A DNA stretch of 64,000 nt from Anaerolineales bacterium (GCA_030583925.1 CP129482.1:682001-746000), one strand, 5' to 3'; numbered from the stretch's first letter, positions 33,874-42,940 are shown. Numbers and translations: made by a program. Notes: generated from the sequence alone by a model not told the origin.

Positions 33874-34380
33874 CTATATGAGATCATAAAAGTGTCCGAG
33901 TAGATAAATCAGAGCTCCAAATCCGACGATATATAATATTAATGTAATCCATCTTGCTATGTTGTATTGCCCTAGATTTCGAATGTAGTGCTTTGCTACA
34001 TGTTGTAAATTCGCTTCAAATGGATCCTTTGGATAAGTTTCAAGTTGCAATTTCTTGATATTGAGCTGGTGCTCATAAAAATCTGCAAGACTCTCAAATT
34101 TCTTGATGATAGGAGGACAAAAGATCTCGTAGAATAAGTATGCGAGTCCGTTTGCTGTTATGAAAACAAGCAATGAATTTATCAATTGAGGATTTTTTAG
34201 GTACTTTACTAAATCTGTTCCAATCAGGTCCGGGAGTGCCAGCGCCAAACCAATCATAATGCTGACACTGAGATTGCGAACATTACCAATGAATCTTAGG
34301 CGTCCCCAGTGTACACGCGGAATTGTCTTCCTTAACCGGTCTAATTCTTTATCAAAGTCTTCTTGCTTTGGTGTTTTCAT
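33874..34380 (-). CDS. Hypothetical membrane protein with three predicted helices
   Basis: A 168-aa protein beginning MKTPKQEDFDKELDRL with a charged, helical N-terminus. Hydrophobic segments at about 44-63 (LSVSIMIGLALALPDLIG), 74-96 (LINSLLVFITANGLAYLFYE) and 145-166 (WITLILYIVGFGALIYLL). Between the second and third is a helical stretch with many Lys and Glu. A/T-rich compared with neighbours. No family recognised. It is followed by an unusual small protein gene on the same strand, so they may be a horizontally acquired pair. Confidence 0.55.
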   Translation of the reverse strand: MKTPKQEDFDKELDRLRKTIPRVHWGRLRFIGNVRNLSVSIMIGLALALPDLIGTDLVKYLKNPQLINSLLVFITANGLAYLFYEIFCPPIIKKFESLADFYEHQLNIKKLQLETYPKDPFEANLQHVAKHYIRNLGQYNIARWITLILYIVGFGALIYLLGHFYDLI

Positions 34381-34388
34381 CCCGTATG

Positions 34389-34628
34389 CTAGTACTCTAC
34401 CGGATAAGATTGAGCAGTTTTATGCGGTTTTTCGAATAAGTCTGCGGGTAAATTTATTTCCAAATGCACTTGTTGAAAGTATACATCCAACGAGTGGTTC
34501 GATGGATAGATTTTTCTCACCGTCCCCACCATTGATGGTTGGAGAATCATCGTCCTCCCTTCCATTTTTACTGCATGTCTTTGCATCAGGTGAATGGGAG
34601 AACCGACTTCATGTAATATGCATGTCAT
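34389..34628 (-). CDS. Small protein of 79 aa, SH3-like
   Basis: A GGAGG lies 6 bases before the ATG at 34628, good support for translation. The second half (LQPSMVGTVRKIYPSNHSL, DVYFQQVHLEINLPADLF) has the short-strand pattern of small SH3-barrel proteins such as DUF4926-type polypeptides, with a V-GTV turn and a beta-hairpin. Such small proteins often accompany toxin or nuclease genes, but no toxin is visible here. It lies 8 bases upstream of the three-helix membrane protein, so the two probably form an operon. Unknown function. Confidence 0.5.
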   Translation of the reverse strand: MTCILHEVGSPIHLMQRHAVKMEGRTMILQPSMVGTVRKIYPSNHSLDVYFQQVHLEINLPADLFEKPHKTAQSYPVEY

Positions 34629-34832
34629 ACCAGCCTCCTAACTAAACAGGATATTCAATGGAATTAGTCAAAGAATATTGTGCATGAATTATACAACTTT
34701 CTAATTCGATTGGTGTCTTTCATCTTTCAAATCTAATTGACATCCTCCCCTCTTTCCGCTACACTTCGATTTGTCAGACAAATATCGTCTAGTCGTATTG
34801 GTCTTGATATGCTTCGTTACTCGACCACCGCC

Positions 34833-34872
34833 CGACTAACCGACTAGCAAACTAACCGACTAAATGACTACT
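34833..34872. repeat. Array of five tandem octamers, containing the ssnA start codon
   Basis: CGACTAAC, CGACTAGC, AAACTAAC, CGACTAAA, TGACTACT in exact 8-bp register. The ATG of ssnA (34864) spans the last two units, so the usual Shine-Dalgarno position is repeat sequence. Confidence 0.8.
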
Positions 34873-36273
34873 TTACTCGTCAAAAACGCCCACCTCCTCA
34901 CTATGGACGACCACCAAACCGAACTCTCGGATGGTGGTCTTTTCATACGCGATAGCTTCATCGAACGCGTAGGGCAAACTTCCAGTTTGCCTCAAACCGC
35001 CGACGAAATCCTCGACCTCGCGGGTCACGTTCTCCTGCCCGGGCTCGTCAACACGCATCACCACTTCTACCAAACCCTCACCCGCGCCGTCCCTGCCGCG
35101 CAGGACGCCAACCTCTTCAACTGGCTCAAAACCCTCTACCCGATCTGGGCGCGCCTCACCCCCGAAGACATTTTTATTTCGACTTCCACCGCCTTAGCCG
35201 AACTCGCCCTTTCGGGATGCACGACAGCGTCGGACCATCTCTACCTCTTTCCGAACGGTTCAAAACTCGACGATGAAATTGCCGCGGCAGCGGAGGTGGG
35301 ACTCCGCCTCCACGCCTCGCGCGGCTCGATGTCGCTAGGCGAATCGAAAGGCGGACTTCCCCCCGATTCTGTTGTGGATGATGAAGAGTCCATCCTCAAT
35401 GATTCACAGCGTCTCATCCAAAAATATCACGACCCGAAACTTGGCTCGATGGTGCAGATCGTCCTCGCGCCATGTTCTCCGTTCAGCGTGACAGGCGAAC
35501 TGATGAAACAATCCGCCAAACTTGCGCGTGAATATGGCGTGCATCTTCACACGCACCTCGCCGAGACCGAAGACGAAGAACAATTCTGTTTGCAGAAATT
35601 CGGTCATCGTCCCGTTGGGTACATGCAAGAAGTGGACTGGGTTGGCAACGATGTCTGGTTCGCGCACGCGGTGTGGGTCAACGATGAAGAGATCAAAGTC
35701 TTTGCAAAACACAACTGCGGCGTGGCGCACTGTCCCACCTCCAACATGCGACTCGCTTCGGGCATCGCGCCGATCAAAGAATATCGTAAGGCTGGCGTCA
35801 ACGTTGGTCTCGGCGTGGACGGCTCCGCCTCCAACGACGGCTCGCATTTATTAGCCGAAGTCCGCAATGCCATGTTGCTCTCGCGTGTGAAAGAGGCGAT
35901 AACTGGATTCTCTGCATCTCCGACTCTCCCCCCATCTTCGGAGAAGATGGGGGGAGCTGGAGGGGGGTTGATGACTGCCCGCGAAGCCCTCTACCTCGGC
36001 ACGCGCGGCGGCGCGGCAGTCCTCGGACGCAACGACATCGGCGCGCTCGAAGTTGGCAAATGCGCCGACTTCTTCGCCGTCAACTTGAACAAACTCGGTT
36101 TTGCTGGGATGCACGATCCTGTGTCTGCCATCGTCTTCGGTCAATCCGTCAATGCCGATTACACTGTCGTTGGCGGGAAGTTCATCGTCAAAGATGGTCA
36201 ACTCGTCACAGTGGATGAAAGTAAGTTAATTGAAAGCCATAACAAAGCCGCGAAAAGGCTGTTGGAAAGTTAG
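34864..36273 (+). CDS. ssnA: SsnA/8-oxoguanine deaminase-type amidohydrolase
   Basis: A 469-aa metal-dependent deaminase of the TrzN/AtzB/8-oxoguanine deaminase group. Zn site: HHH in LLPGLVNTHHHFYQT, HLAETEDE, FAHAVWVND and GLGVDGSASNDG. The closest characterised reactions are hydrolytic deamination of 8-oxoguanine (giving urate) or of guanine. SsnA-type proteins also sit in selenium-linked purine catabolism clusters. It contains two palindromic inserts: one encodes GQTSSLPQT near residue 38, the other TLPPSSEKMGGAGGGL near residue 357. No Shine-Dalgarno precedes the start, which falls in an octamer array; an internal start is possible but would remove the first strand. Confidence 0.88.
   Translation: MTTLLVKNAHLLTMDDHQTELSDGGLFIRDSFIERVGQTSSLPQTADEILDLAGHVLLPGLVNTHHHFYQTLTRAVPAAQDANLFNWLKTLYPIWARLTPEDIFISTSTALAELALSGCTTASDHLYLFPNGSKLDDEIAAAAEVGLRLHASRGSMSLGESKGGLPPDSVVDDEESILNDSQRLIQKYHDPKLGSMVQIVLAPCSPFSVTGELMKQSAKLAREYGVHLHTHLAETEDEEQFCLQKFGHRPVGYMQEVDWVGNDVWFAHAVWVNDEEIKVFAKHNCGVAHCPTSNMRLASGIAPIKEYRKAGVNVGLGVDGSASNDGSHLLAEVRNAMLLSRVKEAITGFSASPTLPPSSEKMGGAGGGLMTAREALYLGTRGGAAVLGRNDIGALEVGKCADFFAVNLNKLGFAGMHDPVSAIVFGQSVNADYTVVGGKFIVKDGQLVTVDESKLIESHNKAAKRLLES
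34973..34991 (+). repeat. In-frame palindrome in ssnA (first)
   Basis: GGCAAACT, loop tcc, AGTTTGCC. It resembles the palindrome with the theme GCAAGATG/CATCTTGC at 57525-57551. Confidence 0.6.
35926..35956 (+). repeat. In-frame palindrome in ssnA (second)
   Basis: CTCCCCCCATCTTC (35926-35939) and GAAGATGGGGGGAG (35943-35956): a perfect 14-bp stem with a 3-base loop, read in frame in the C-terminal half of the enzyme. Confidence 0.85.
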
Positions 36274-36337
36274 CAAGTTGAAGGTCGAAGGTTCTAACTT
36301 TTAAACCTTCAACCTTCAAACACTCAACGGAGAATCT

Positions 36338-38146
36338 ATGCCCTCCTCAACCAAACTAACCCGCGCACTTGTTGATGTTGCCATGGGGCGCGTCCCTGCC
36401 GACCTCGTGATTCGAAACGGTCAGTGGGTATCTGTCCAATCGGGGGAAATCATTCCTAAGGCGGATATCGCCATAAGCGGCGGACGAGTCGCCTACGTCG
36501 GAGAAGATGCGAGTCACACCGTCGGAAAAAAGACGAAGGTGATCGAGGCGAATGGGCGGTATCTCGTCCCCGGTTTGCTCGATGGTCACATGCACGTTGA
36601 GTCGGGGATGGTGACGGTCACGGAATTTGTGCGGGCGGTGGCGGTGCGCGGCACAACGGGCATGTTCGTTGACCCGCATGAGATCGCCAACGTGTTCGGT
36701 TTGCGCGGCGTCAAGTTGATGGTGGACGAGGCGCAGAAACAACCGATCCATGTGTGGGTGCAGATGCCGTCGTGCGTTCCGTCTGCGCCTGGGTTGGAAA
36801 CGCCCGGCGCATCCATCGGACCCAAAGAAGTGGCGACCGCGATGAAATGGAAGGGCATCATCGGCTTGGGTGAGATGATGAATTTCCCCGGCGTGTTCAT
36901 GGGCGATAAAAAGATGCTCGATGAAATGTCGCTCACGCATGCGGCGGGCAAAACCATCGGCGGACATTACGCCTCGCCCGATCTGGGAATCCCGTTTCAT
37001 GGATACGTCGCGGGCGGCGCGGAAGATGACCACGAGGGTACGCGTTTGGAAGACGCGGTGGCGCGCGTGCGGCAGGGGATGAAGGCGATGCTCCGCTACG
37101 GTTCGTCCTGGTTGGACGTTGCCTCGCAAGTGGGAGCCATCACCAAACTGGGGCTGGATCCGCGTCACTTCATCCTCGTCACCGATGATTCACACGCGGG
37201 CACGTTGACGGGCGAAGGTCACATGGACCGCGTCCTGCGTCACGCCATCGAGCAAGGACTCCCGCCGATGACTGCGATCCAGATGATGACGATCAACACC
37301 GCCGAGCATTTCGGCGTGAGCAAAGACATGGGCATGATCGCTCCAGGTCGTTGGGCGGATGTGGTGTTGGTGGAAGATCTGAAAAACTTCAAAGCGGATG
37401 TGGTGATTGCAAAGGGGCAAGTGATCGCAGAAGATGAAAATTGGAAAGTGAGTTTGCCGCGAGTTTCATATCCCGCGTGGGTGAAGAACTCGGTGAAGTT
37501 GAAGCGGAAGTTGAGGGCGGAAGATTTTCGCCTGGCATCCCCCTCTCCCTTGAAGGGAGAGGGACGGGGTGAGGGTAAAGTCAAAGCCAATGTCATCGGC
37601 ATCATCGAAAACCACGCAGGCACGCGACATTTGACTTTTGACCTGCAACCCGTCAACGGCGAGATCAAAGCCGACGTTACCCGCGACCTCGCCAAGATCG
37701 CCCTCGTCGAGCGGCACAAAGGCACGGGCGGAATCACGGTGGGACTCGTCAGCGGGTTTGGTTTTACAACAAAATGCGCCATTGCCTCCACGGTCGCGCA
37801 CGATTCGCACCACATGATCGTCGTCGGCACGGATGACGCGTCCATGGCGTTGGCAGGCAACACGTTGGCGCGAAGCGGAGGCGGGCAGGTCGTCGTCCTC
37901 GGCGATGAGGTTGTCGGCTTGGTCGAGTTGAAGATTGCAGGGTTGATGTCCACCGAAAAAGCGGACGTGGTGGCGCGTAAAGCCGAATCCATTTTGGAGG
38001 GGTTCAAAATGTGCGGGTGCGAGTTGAATAACCCGAACATGCAGTTGAGTCTGCTAGCGCTTGTCGTCATCCCCGAATTGCGAATCTCGGATAAAGGTTT
38101 GGTGGATGTGACGAAGTTCGATTTTATTCCTGTGTTGGAGTCTTAA
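36338..38146 (+). CDS. ade: Adenine deaminase
   Basis: A 602-aa adenine deaminase: adenine to hypoxanthine plus ammonia, the entry step for adenine into purine catabolism. Binuclear metal site: VPGLLDGHMHVESGM (HxH), GTTGMFVDPHEIANVFG, GLGEMMNFPG, and GGHYASPDLG (metal His), LVTDDSHAGTLTGEGHMDRVL (Asp) and the C-terminal domain GFGFTTKCAIASTVAHDSHHMIVVG. GGAG 5 bases before the ATG supports the start. About 14 residues (SPSPLKGEGRGEGK) around position 405 come from a palindromic repeat in a linker between domains. Its last base overlaps the ATG of the GntR regulator gene. Confidence 0.95.
   Translation: MPSSTKLTRALVDVAMGRVPADLVIRNGQWVSVQSGEIIPKADIAISGGRVAYVGEDASHTVGKKTKVIEANGRYLVPGLLDGHMHVESGMVTVTEFVRAVAVRGTTGMFVDPHEIANVFGLRGVKLMVDEAQKQPIHVWVQMPSCVPSAPGLETPGASIGPKEVATAMKWKGIIGLGEMMNFPGVFMGDKKMLDEMSLTHAAGKTIGGHYASPDLGIPFHGYVAGGAEDDHEGTRLEDAVARVRQGMKAMLRYGSSWLDVASQVGAITKLGLDPRHFILVTDDSHAGTLTGEGHMDRVLRHAIEQGLPPMTAIQMMTINTAEHFGVSKDMGMIAPGRWADVVLVEDLKNFKADVVIAKGQVIAEDENWKVSLPRVSYPAWVKNSVKLKRKLRAEDFRLASPSPLKGEGRGEGKVKANVIGIIENHAGTRHLTFDLQPVNGEIKADVTRDLAKIALVERHKGTGGITVGLVSGFGFTTKCAIASTVAHDSHHMIVVGTDDASMALAGNTLARSGGGQVVVLGDEVVGLVELKIAGLMSTEKADVVARKAESILEGFKMCGCELNNPNMQLSLLALVVIPELRISDKGLVDVTKFDFIPVLES
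37539..37575 (+). repeat. In-frame palindromic element in ade
   Basis: CCCTCTCCCTT and AAGGGAGAGGG form a stem around GA (37541-37563), with an adjoining gggtgaggg-type tail. It is read as SPSPLKGEGRGEG. Confidence 0.8.
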
Positions 38147-38868
38147 TGTCTAATTTTCCCTTTCAACGCTTGCAAGCCGATCTTGCTAAGATGATCGCAA
38201 AAACTCCAGCGGGTCAGCGATTAATTTCGGAGCCTGAGCTCGCCAAACAACTCGGCGTTTCGCGCGCCACATTGCGCGAAGCGATGCGGACGTTCGAGAC
38301 ACAAGGCGTGATTCGGCGGCGTCAAGGCTCTGGCACGTACGTGGTCGGCAAAGTTCCCGTCATGGACGCTGGTCTTGAGCAACTCGAAAGCATCGAGACG
38401 ATGGCGCGCCGCATGAATTTGGAGATCACCGTCAGCGATTTGCAAGTGGAGCAATTCGATGCGGATGCGGACTCGGCAAAAGGTCTCGGCGTGGAAATAG
38501 GCGCAAGCCTCACGCGCATCCGCCGCGTGATTCGTGCCGACCGTCGTCCCGCCGCGTATTTGGTGGATGTGTTGCCCGAGTCGATTCTCAAGCCAAGCGA
38601 CTTGCCCGCCAAATTCAGCGGTTCCGTCCTCGACTTTCTGCTTGCGCGCGGCGACAAACTCGGCAACTCACGCGCCGTCATCAGCGCTACCAATGCCCAC
38701 GCCGACGTGGCAAAGCCGCTCGAAATCCAACGCGACGATGTGTTGCTGGTGTTCACTTCACAACTCTTCGATATCAAAAACGTGACGGTTGTGGATTATT
38801 CGGTGAGTTACTTCATCCCAGGCTATTTCCATTTCCACGTCAATCGTCGGGTGGGAAGTACAAACTAA
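38146..38868 (+). CDS. GntR-family transcriptional regulator with UTRA domain
   Basis: A 240-aa regulator of the HutC/FarR-like group: N-terminal winged helix (EPELAKQLGVSRATLREAMRTFETQGVIRRRQGSGTYV) and C-terminal UTRA effector domain (about residues 75-240). It starts within the stop codon of ade (TAATG). Position suggests it controls the purine genes nearby, with a purine metabolite as effector. The operator is not identified. A repeat follows and then ygeY. Confidence 0.88.
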   Translation: MSNFPFQRLQADLAKMIAKTPAGQRLISEPELAKQLGVSRATLREAMRTFETQGVIRRRQGSGTYVVGKVPVMDAGLEQLESIETMARRMNLEITVSDLQVEQFDADADSAKGLGVEIGASLTRIRRVIRADRRPAAYLVDVLPESILKPSDLPAKFSGSVLDFLLARGDKLGNSRAVISATNAHADVAKPLEIQRDDVLLVFTSQLFDIKNVTVVDYSVSYFIPGYFHFHVNRRVGSTN

Positions 38869-38935
38869 ACACGAAGTTCACAAAGGTTTTTAATAGGTTC
38901 CCTTGGTGTCCTTTGTGTCCTTCGTGGTAAAAAAA
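38869..38935. repeat. Inverted element built of 9-bp repeats
   Basis: cacgaagttcacaaagg on the left and tandem CCTTGGTGT, CCTTTGTGT, CCTTCGTGG (38901-38927) on the right. Same family as 13422-13564. Confidence 0.7.
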
Positions 38936-38948
38936 TTTAGGAGCAACT

Positions 38949-40148
38949 ATGACAGACAAACTAAACGAAATACAATCCCGCGTCAACGCCTCCCGCGAAG
39001 AGATGATTCAATTCATGCTCGAGATTTGCGAAATCCCCAGCATGGATTCGAAGATCGGACCCGTCGGCGAGCGCGTGCAGGCGGAGATGAGGAAACTCGG
39101 CTTCGATGAAGTCCGCTTTGACAAGATGGGCAACACGATCGGACGCATCGGGAATGGAAAGCGCGTCATCGTGTACGACTCACACATTGACACGGTTGGG
39201 GTGGGCGACCCAGCCGAATGGAAGTGGGATCCGTTCAAAGGCAAGATCGAAGACGGCATCCTGTACGCGCGCGGCGCGTGCGACGAAAAAGGTTCCACGC
39301 CTGGCATGATCTACGGGCTGGCGATGGCGCGCGACCTCGGTCTGCTCGATGGCTGGACGGCGTATTACTTCGGCAACATGGAAGAATGGTGCGACGGCAT
39401 TGCGCCAAACACCTTCGTCGAGGTTGATCCGAAAATCAAACCCGATTTTGTCGTCATCGGTGAACCGACTCGCATGCTCACGTATCGCGGTCACAAAGGT
39501 CGCCTCGAGATGAAGGTCACGTCGAAGGGACGCAGCGCGCACGCGGCGTCGAATCATCTTGGCGATAACGCCATCTACAAATTGCTTCCGATCATTGCGG
39601 GCATCCGCGATCTCGAACCGCAACTCGGCGACCACGAATTTTTGGGTCACGGCAAAATCACTGTCAGCGACATGCACGTCAAAACCCCGTCCATCAATGC
39701 GGTGCCAGATGAAGCCGTGATTTACATTGATCGCCGCATGACGTTCGGCGAAACGAAAGAGCAGGTGCGGGCGCAGGTCGAGGCGTTGATTCCCAACGAG
39801 TTCAAAGACAGCGTCAAACTCGAAGAACTTTTTTACGACGACCCCTCGTACACGGGATTTGTTTTCCCCGTTGACAAATATTTCCCCGCGTGGGCATTGG
39901 AGGACGACCACCCGCTCGTTCAGGCGGGACAGCTGGCGCGCCAACAAATCGGCTTGCCACCCGCCCCCAGCGGCAAGTGGAACTTCTCCACGAACGGAAT
40001 CTACTGGGCGGGCAAAGCAGGCATCCCGTCGATCGGATTCGGTCCAGGCGACGAGGTCACCGCGCACACGGTGAACGATTCCGTCTCGCTCGAAGACATG
40101 GTCAAAGCGACGGAGTTTTACGCGATATTGCCAAGTTTGATAAAGTAG
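38949..40148 (+). CDS. ygeY: YgeY-type M20 metallohydrolase (selenium metabolism-linked)
   Basis: A 399-aa M20-family hydrolase with YDSHIDTVGVGD (first metal His and catalytic Asp), ARGACDEKGSTPGM, GNMEEWCDG (catalytic and metal Glu pair) and GPGDEVTAH. Length and wording (MIQFMLEICEIPSMDSKIG) match the YgeY group, which sits beside YgeX, YgeW and YgfK. It probably cleaves an amide bond of a linear purine-derived intermediate. GGAG 5 bases before the ATG fixes the start. In this window it follows GntR and precedes a phosphatase and ygeW. Confidence 0.85.
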   Translation: MTDKLNEIQSRVNASREEMIQFMLEICEIPSMDSKIGPVGERVQAEMRKLGFDEVRFDKMGNTIGRIGNGKRVIVYDSHIDTVGVGDPAEWKWDPFKGKIEDGILYARGACDEKGSTPGMIYGLAMARDLGLLDGWTAYYFGNMEEWCDGIAPNTFVEVDPKIKPDFVVIGEPTRMLTYRGHKGRLEMKVTSKGRSAHAASNHLGDNAIYKLLPIIAGIRDLEPQLGDHEFLGHGKITVSDMHVKTPSINAVPDEAVIYIDRRMTFGETKEQVRAQVEALIPNEFKDSVKLEELFYDDPSYTGFVFPVDKYFPAWALEDDHPLVQAGQLARQQIGLPPAPSGKWNFSTNGIYWAGKAGIPSIGFGPGDEVTAHTVNDSVSLEDMVKATEFYAILPSLIK

Positions 40149-40180
40149 GCACGTAGAACAAGGAAACAGGTACACACGTG

Positions 40181-40212
40181 TCTACTTGTTTACGTGTTTA
40201 CCTGTTTACATA
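40181..40212. repeat. Array of four tandem octamers with inverted flank
   Basis: TCTACTTG, TTTACGTG, TTTACCTG, TTTACATA; complementary units (GAAACAGG, TACACACG) lie just upstream at 40163-40178. The array ends 4 bases before the phosphatase start. Confidence 0.8.
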
Positions 40213-40215
40213 CCA

Positions 40216-40740
40216 ATGAAAACCATCGAAATCCGCCGTCACTCGATTCGCTCAAACCCTGGAGTTCACCTCAACCAGCAAGGCGTGACTCTCGCGCGGC
40301 TGGTGGGGCAGAACCTCGGTCCGTTTGACCGCGTGATCACATCCACGCTTCCGCGCGCATTTGAAACTGCCATCGCAATGGGCTTTGCTGTGGATGAACA
40401 AGTCGAATTGATGAGTACGTATGGTGAGGCAGTTGAACGCGAAGCGCCGTATCCTCTCTCGTGCGCGGGCTACGCGGAAGTTGTCCGTAAAGGCGGCGCG
40501 GCAGCGAAGTATGCGAATCAATTGAAAGATTTGTACACAAAACTTGCGAACTATCTTGCCGATGACCGCGCCGCCCTCGTCGTCAATCACGGCGGCGTGT
40601 TGGAGTTGGGCGCGGTGGCGTGTTTGCCCGACGCCGATCATTACCAATGGGGTTCGCATTTTGAGTATTGCGAGGGGATTAGATTAATTTGGGAGGAGGG
40701 GAAATTCGTTGATAGTGAAATTTTGAGAGTGGCGAAGTAA
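40216..40740 (+). CDS. Histidine phosphatase-superfamily protein
   Basis: A 174-aa protein from the ATG at 40216 (MKTIEIRRHSIR). The catalytic His is in RRHSIRS, then STLPRAFETAIAMG, ADDRAALVVNHGGVLE with the second His, typical of branch 1 (phosphoglycerate mutase-like). The usual RHG is RHS here. It has no characterised small-molecule substrate. It sits between ygeY and ygeW, so a role in dephosphorylating a nucleotide or purine intermediate is possible but untested. No clear Shine-Dalgarno; an octamer array lies immediately upstream. Confidence 0.7.
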   Translation: MKTIEIRRHSIRSNPGVHLNQQGVTLARLVGQNLGPFDRVITSTLPRAFETAIAMGFAVDEQVELMSTYGEAVEREAPYPLSCAGYAEVVRKGGAAAKYANQLKDLYTKLANYLADDRAALVVNHGGVLELGAVACLPDADHYQWGSHFEYCEGIRLIWEEGKFVDSEILRVAK

Positions 40741-40751
40741 CATGGGTACTC

Positions 40752-40866
40752 TGTTGGTTGAGTAGCCCGAGGCGACAGCCGAGGGCGTATCGAAACCAAC
40801 AATTAACATGAAAAAAATTTATGTGGTTTCGATATGGCGGACGAGCGCCGCCTACTCAACCACCAC
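40752..40866. repeat. Inverted pair of GGTTGAGTAG-type repeats
   Basis: Arm 40752-40801 (ggttgagtagcccgaggc ... cgtatcgaaaccaac) faces arm 40821-40866 (gtggtttcgatatgg ... cctactcaaccacc) across a 20-base A/T-rich spacer. Confidence 0.8.
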
Positions 40867-40893
40867 ATCAAACAATAAAAAGGAGACTAACTT

Positions 40894-41874
40894 ATGCAAA
40901 CCAACTTCAGAGGCCGCGATTTCATCGGCGACCTCGACTTCACCAAAGAGGAAGTCGAAACCGTATTGGACGTGGCGTGGGATTTGAAACGCAAGCGCGC
41001 CCTGGGCGAGCCGCACGCGTTACTGCGCGACAAAGTCCTCGCCATGCTGTTCTTCTTCACATCCACGCGCACGCGCGGATCGTTCGAAGCGGGCATGGCG
41101 CAATTGGGCGGTCATGCCGCGTTCATTGACAGCGAGACCACCCAGATCTCGCACGGCGACACGGCGAAAGAGATCGGCGAAATTTTCGGTCGCTACTTCG
41201 ACGGCATCGCCATCCGTCAATGCGACTGGCAGTTCGGCAACCAATACATCAACGATGTTGCCAAAGCCAGCCGCGTGCCCATCCTCAACATGCAATGCGA
41301 CGTGTACCACCCCTTCCAATGCCTAGCGGACATTATGACAGTCATCGAGAAAAAAGGACGCGACCTCCGCAAGAAGAAAGTCGTTGTCTCGTGGGCATAC
41401 GCGGCTTCGTACAGCAAACCGATCTCGGTTCCCCAATCGTTGATCCTGCAAATGACCCGCTTTGGTTGTGACGTGGTGCTGGCTCACCCGCCCGAGTTCA
41501 AACTCATGCCCGACATCATGCAGCAAGCAAAGGATAACGCCAAGAAATACGGCGTCGGATTTGATGTCACTGATAATATGGACGAAGCCTTCAAAGATGC
41601 GGACGTGGTCTATCCTAAGTCCTGGGGTCCGCTTCTCACGACGACGGGCAAAGAAGAAGGCAAGGCGCTGATCGACAAATACAAATCGTGGATCACCGAC
41701 GAACGCCGCATGGGACTCACAAAAGAAGATTCGATCTACATGCACTGCCTCCCCGCCGATCGCGGACTCGAAGTCACCGATGGCGTGATTGACGGCAAAC
41801 ATTCGGTCGTCTACGACGAAGCCGAAAACCGTTTGCATGCTCAGAAAGCCGTAATGGCGTTGACGATGGGTTAA
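40894..41874 (+). CDS. ygeW: YgeW-type knotted carbamoyltransferase
   Basis: A 326-aa aspartate/ornithine carbamoyltransferase-fold protein. Carbamoyl-phosphate loop FFFTSTRTRGSFEAGMAQLGG, then QISHGDTAKEIGEI, HPFQCLADIMTV and the C-terminal MHCLPADRGLEVTDGVIDG (His-Cys-Leu-Pro plus DRGxEVTxxVID, typical of YgeW). SWAYAASYSKPISVPQSL and MTRFGCDVVLAHPPEF match the YgeW subfamily; it is shorter than the E. coli homologue, whose N-terminus is longer. In purine catabolism it would act in the reverse direction, giving carbamoyl phosphate. GGAG 9 bases before the ATG supports the start. Followed by carbamate kinase. Confidence 0.85.
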   Translation: MQTNFRGRDFIGDLDFTKEEVETVLDVAWDLKRKRALGEPHALLRDKVLAMLFFFTSTRTRGSFEAGMAQLGGHAAFIDSETTQISHGDTAKEIGEIFGRYFDGIAIRQCDWQFGNQYINDVAKASRVPILNMQCDVYHPFQCLADIMTVIEKKGRDLRKKKVVVSWAYAASYSKPISVPQSLILQMTRFGCDVVLAHPPEFKLMPDIMQQAKDNAKKYGVGFDVTDNMDEAFKDADVVYPKSWGPLLTTTGKEEGKALIDKYKSWITDERRMGLTKEDSIYMHCLPADRGLEVTDGVIDGKHSVVYDEAENRLHAQKAVMALTMG

Positions 41875-41880
41875 TCAATC

Positions 41881-41971
41881 TGTCATTGCGAGGAGCCCGA
41901 TGGGCGACGAAGCAATCTCCCTCCAAGTGTTGGAGATTGCTTCAGGCGAACGAGCATCGCCCTCGCAATGA
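41881..41971. repeat. TCATTGCGAGG-type palindromic repeat
   Basis: tcattgcgaggagc...gaagcaatctcc / ggagattgcttc...ctcgcaatgac form a long inverted repeat between ygeW and the carbamate kinase gene. Same family as 14843-14928. Confidence 0.8.
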
Positions 41972-41986
41972 CGGGTGGAGTTGAAT

Positions 41987-42940
41987 ATGGCAAATAAATT
42001 AGCAGTCGTCGCCATTGGCGGCAATGCCCTCATCAAAGACGACAAACGCGTCACCGTTGAGGATCAGGAAGTCGCTCTACGCGAAACAGCCGTCCACCTC
42101 GCGGATATGATCGAAGCGGGCTGGGACCTCGCCATCGGTCACGGAAACGGACCGCAAGTCGGGTTCATCCTGCGCCGTTCCGAGATCGCCGCGAAAGCCG
42201 AGGGGATGCACGAAGTCCCGCTCGACGTGTGCGGCGCGGATTCGCAGGGCGCGATCGGATACGAATTGCAACAAGCGCTTCGCAACGAATTTTTCAAACG
42301 CGGCGTCAACAAAAAAGCTTGCACGGTCGTCACGCAAGTGTTGGTTGACAAAGAAGACGCCGCGTTCAAAAAGCCGACCAAACCCATCGGCTCGTTCATG
42401 GACGAAGCCGAGGCGAAGCGACGCGAAAAGGAGATGGGCTGGTCGGTGGTGGAAGACGCAGGCAGAGGCTGGAGACGAGTCGTCGCGTCCCCGTTGCCGA
42501 AAGAGATCGTCGAATTGGACGCGGTCAAGACGCTTCTTTCCGCAGGGCAGGTTGTCATCACTGTGGGAGGCGGGGGCATCCCCGTGATCGACCGCGGCGA
42601 CGGCGAACTCGTCGGCACAGCCGCAGTCATTGACAAAGATTTCGCATCGTCGCTGTTGGCGAGTTCCATCGGCGCGGAAATTTTCATCATCGCCACTGCC
42701 GTCGAAAAAGTGGCGATCAACTTCGGCAAACCCGAACAACAATGGCTCGATAAAATGACTCTCGCCGAAGCGAAAGCATATCTTGCCGAGGGCAAACATT
42801 TTGCCAAAGGTTCGATGGCGCCGAAGATTCAAGCCGCGATCATGTACCTCGAAAACGGCGGCGAGAAAGCAATCATCACCAACCCTGAAAATATTGGTCG
42901 CGCGCTCAAAGACGAAACGGGAACATGGATAGTTAGATAG
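41987..42940 (+). CDS. arcC: Carbamate kinase
   Basis: About 317 aa from the ATG at 41987 (GGAG 6 bases before it; the GTG at 41975 is rejected). Amino-acid-kinase fold: AVVAIGGNALIKDD at the N-terminus, GHGNGPQVGFILRRSE, GVNKKACTVVTQVLVDKEDAAFKKPTKPIG, DAGRGWRRVVASPLP and VITVGGGGIPVI. It transfers phosphate from carbamoyl phosphate to ADP, making ATP, CO2 and NH3. Directly after ygeW, it completes a route from ring-opened purine to ATP. The last codons and stop lie in an octamer array. Confidence 0.95.
   Translation: MANKLAVVAIGGNALIKDDKRVTVEDQEVALRETAVHLADMIEAGWDLAIGHGNGPQVGFILRRSEIAAKAEGMHEVPLDVCGADSQGAIGYELQQALRNEFFKRGVNKKACTVVTQVLVDKEDAAFKKPTKPIGSFMDEAEAKRREKEMGWSVVEDAGRGWRRVVASPLPKEIVELDAVKTLLSAGQVVITVGGGGIPVIDRGDGELVGTAAVIDKDFASSLLASSIGAEIFIIATAVEKVAINFGKPEQQWLDKMTLAEAKAYLAEGKHFAKGSMAPKIQAAIMYLENGGEKAIITNPENIGRALKDETGTWIVR

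Noticed and set aside
39180..40175. A 331-aa open frame opposite ygeY
   Set aside because: Antisense shadow with no family features.
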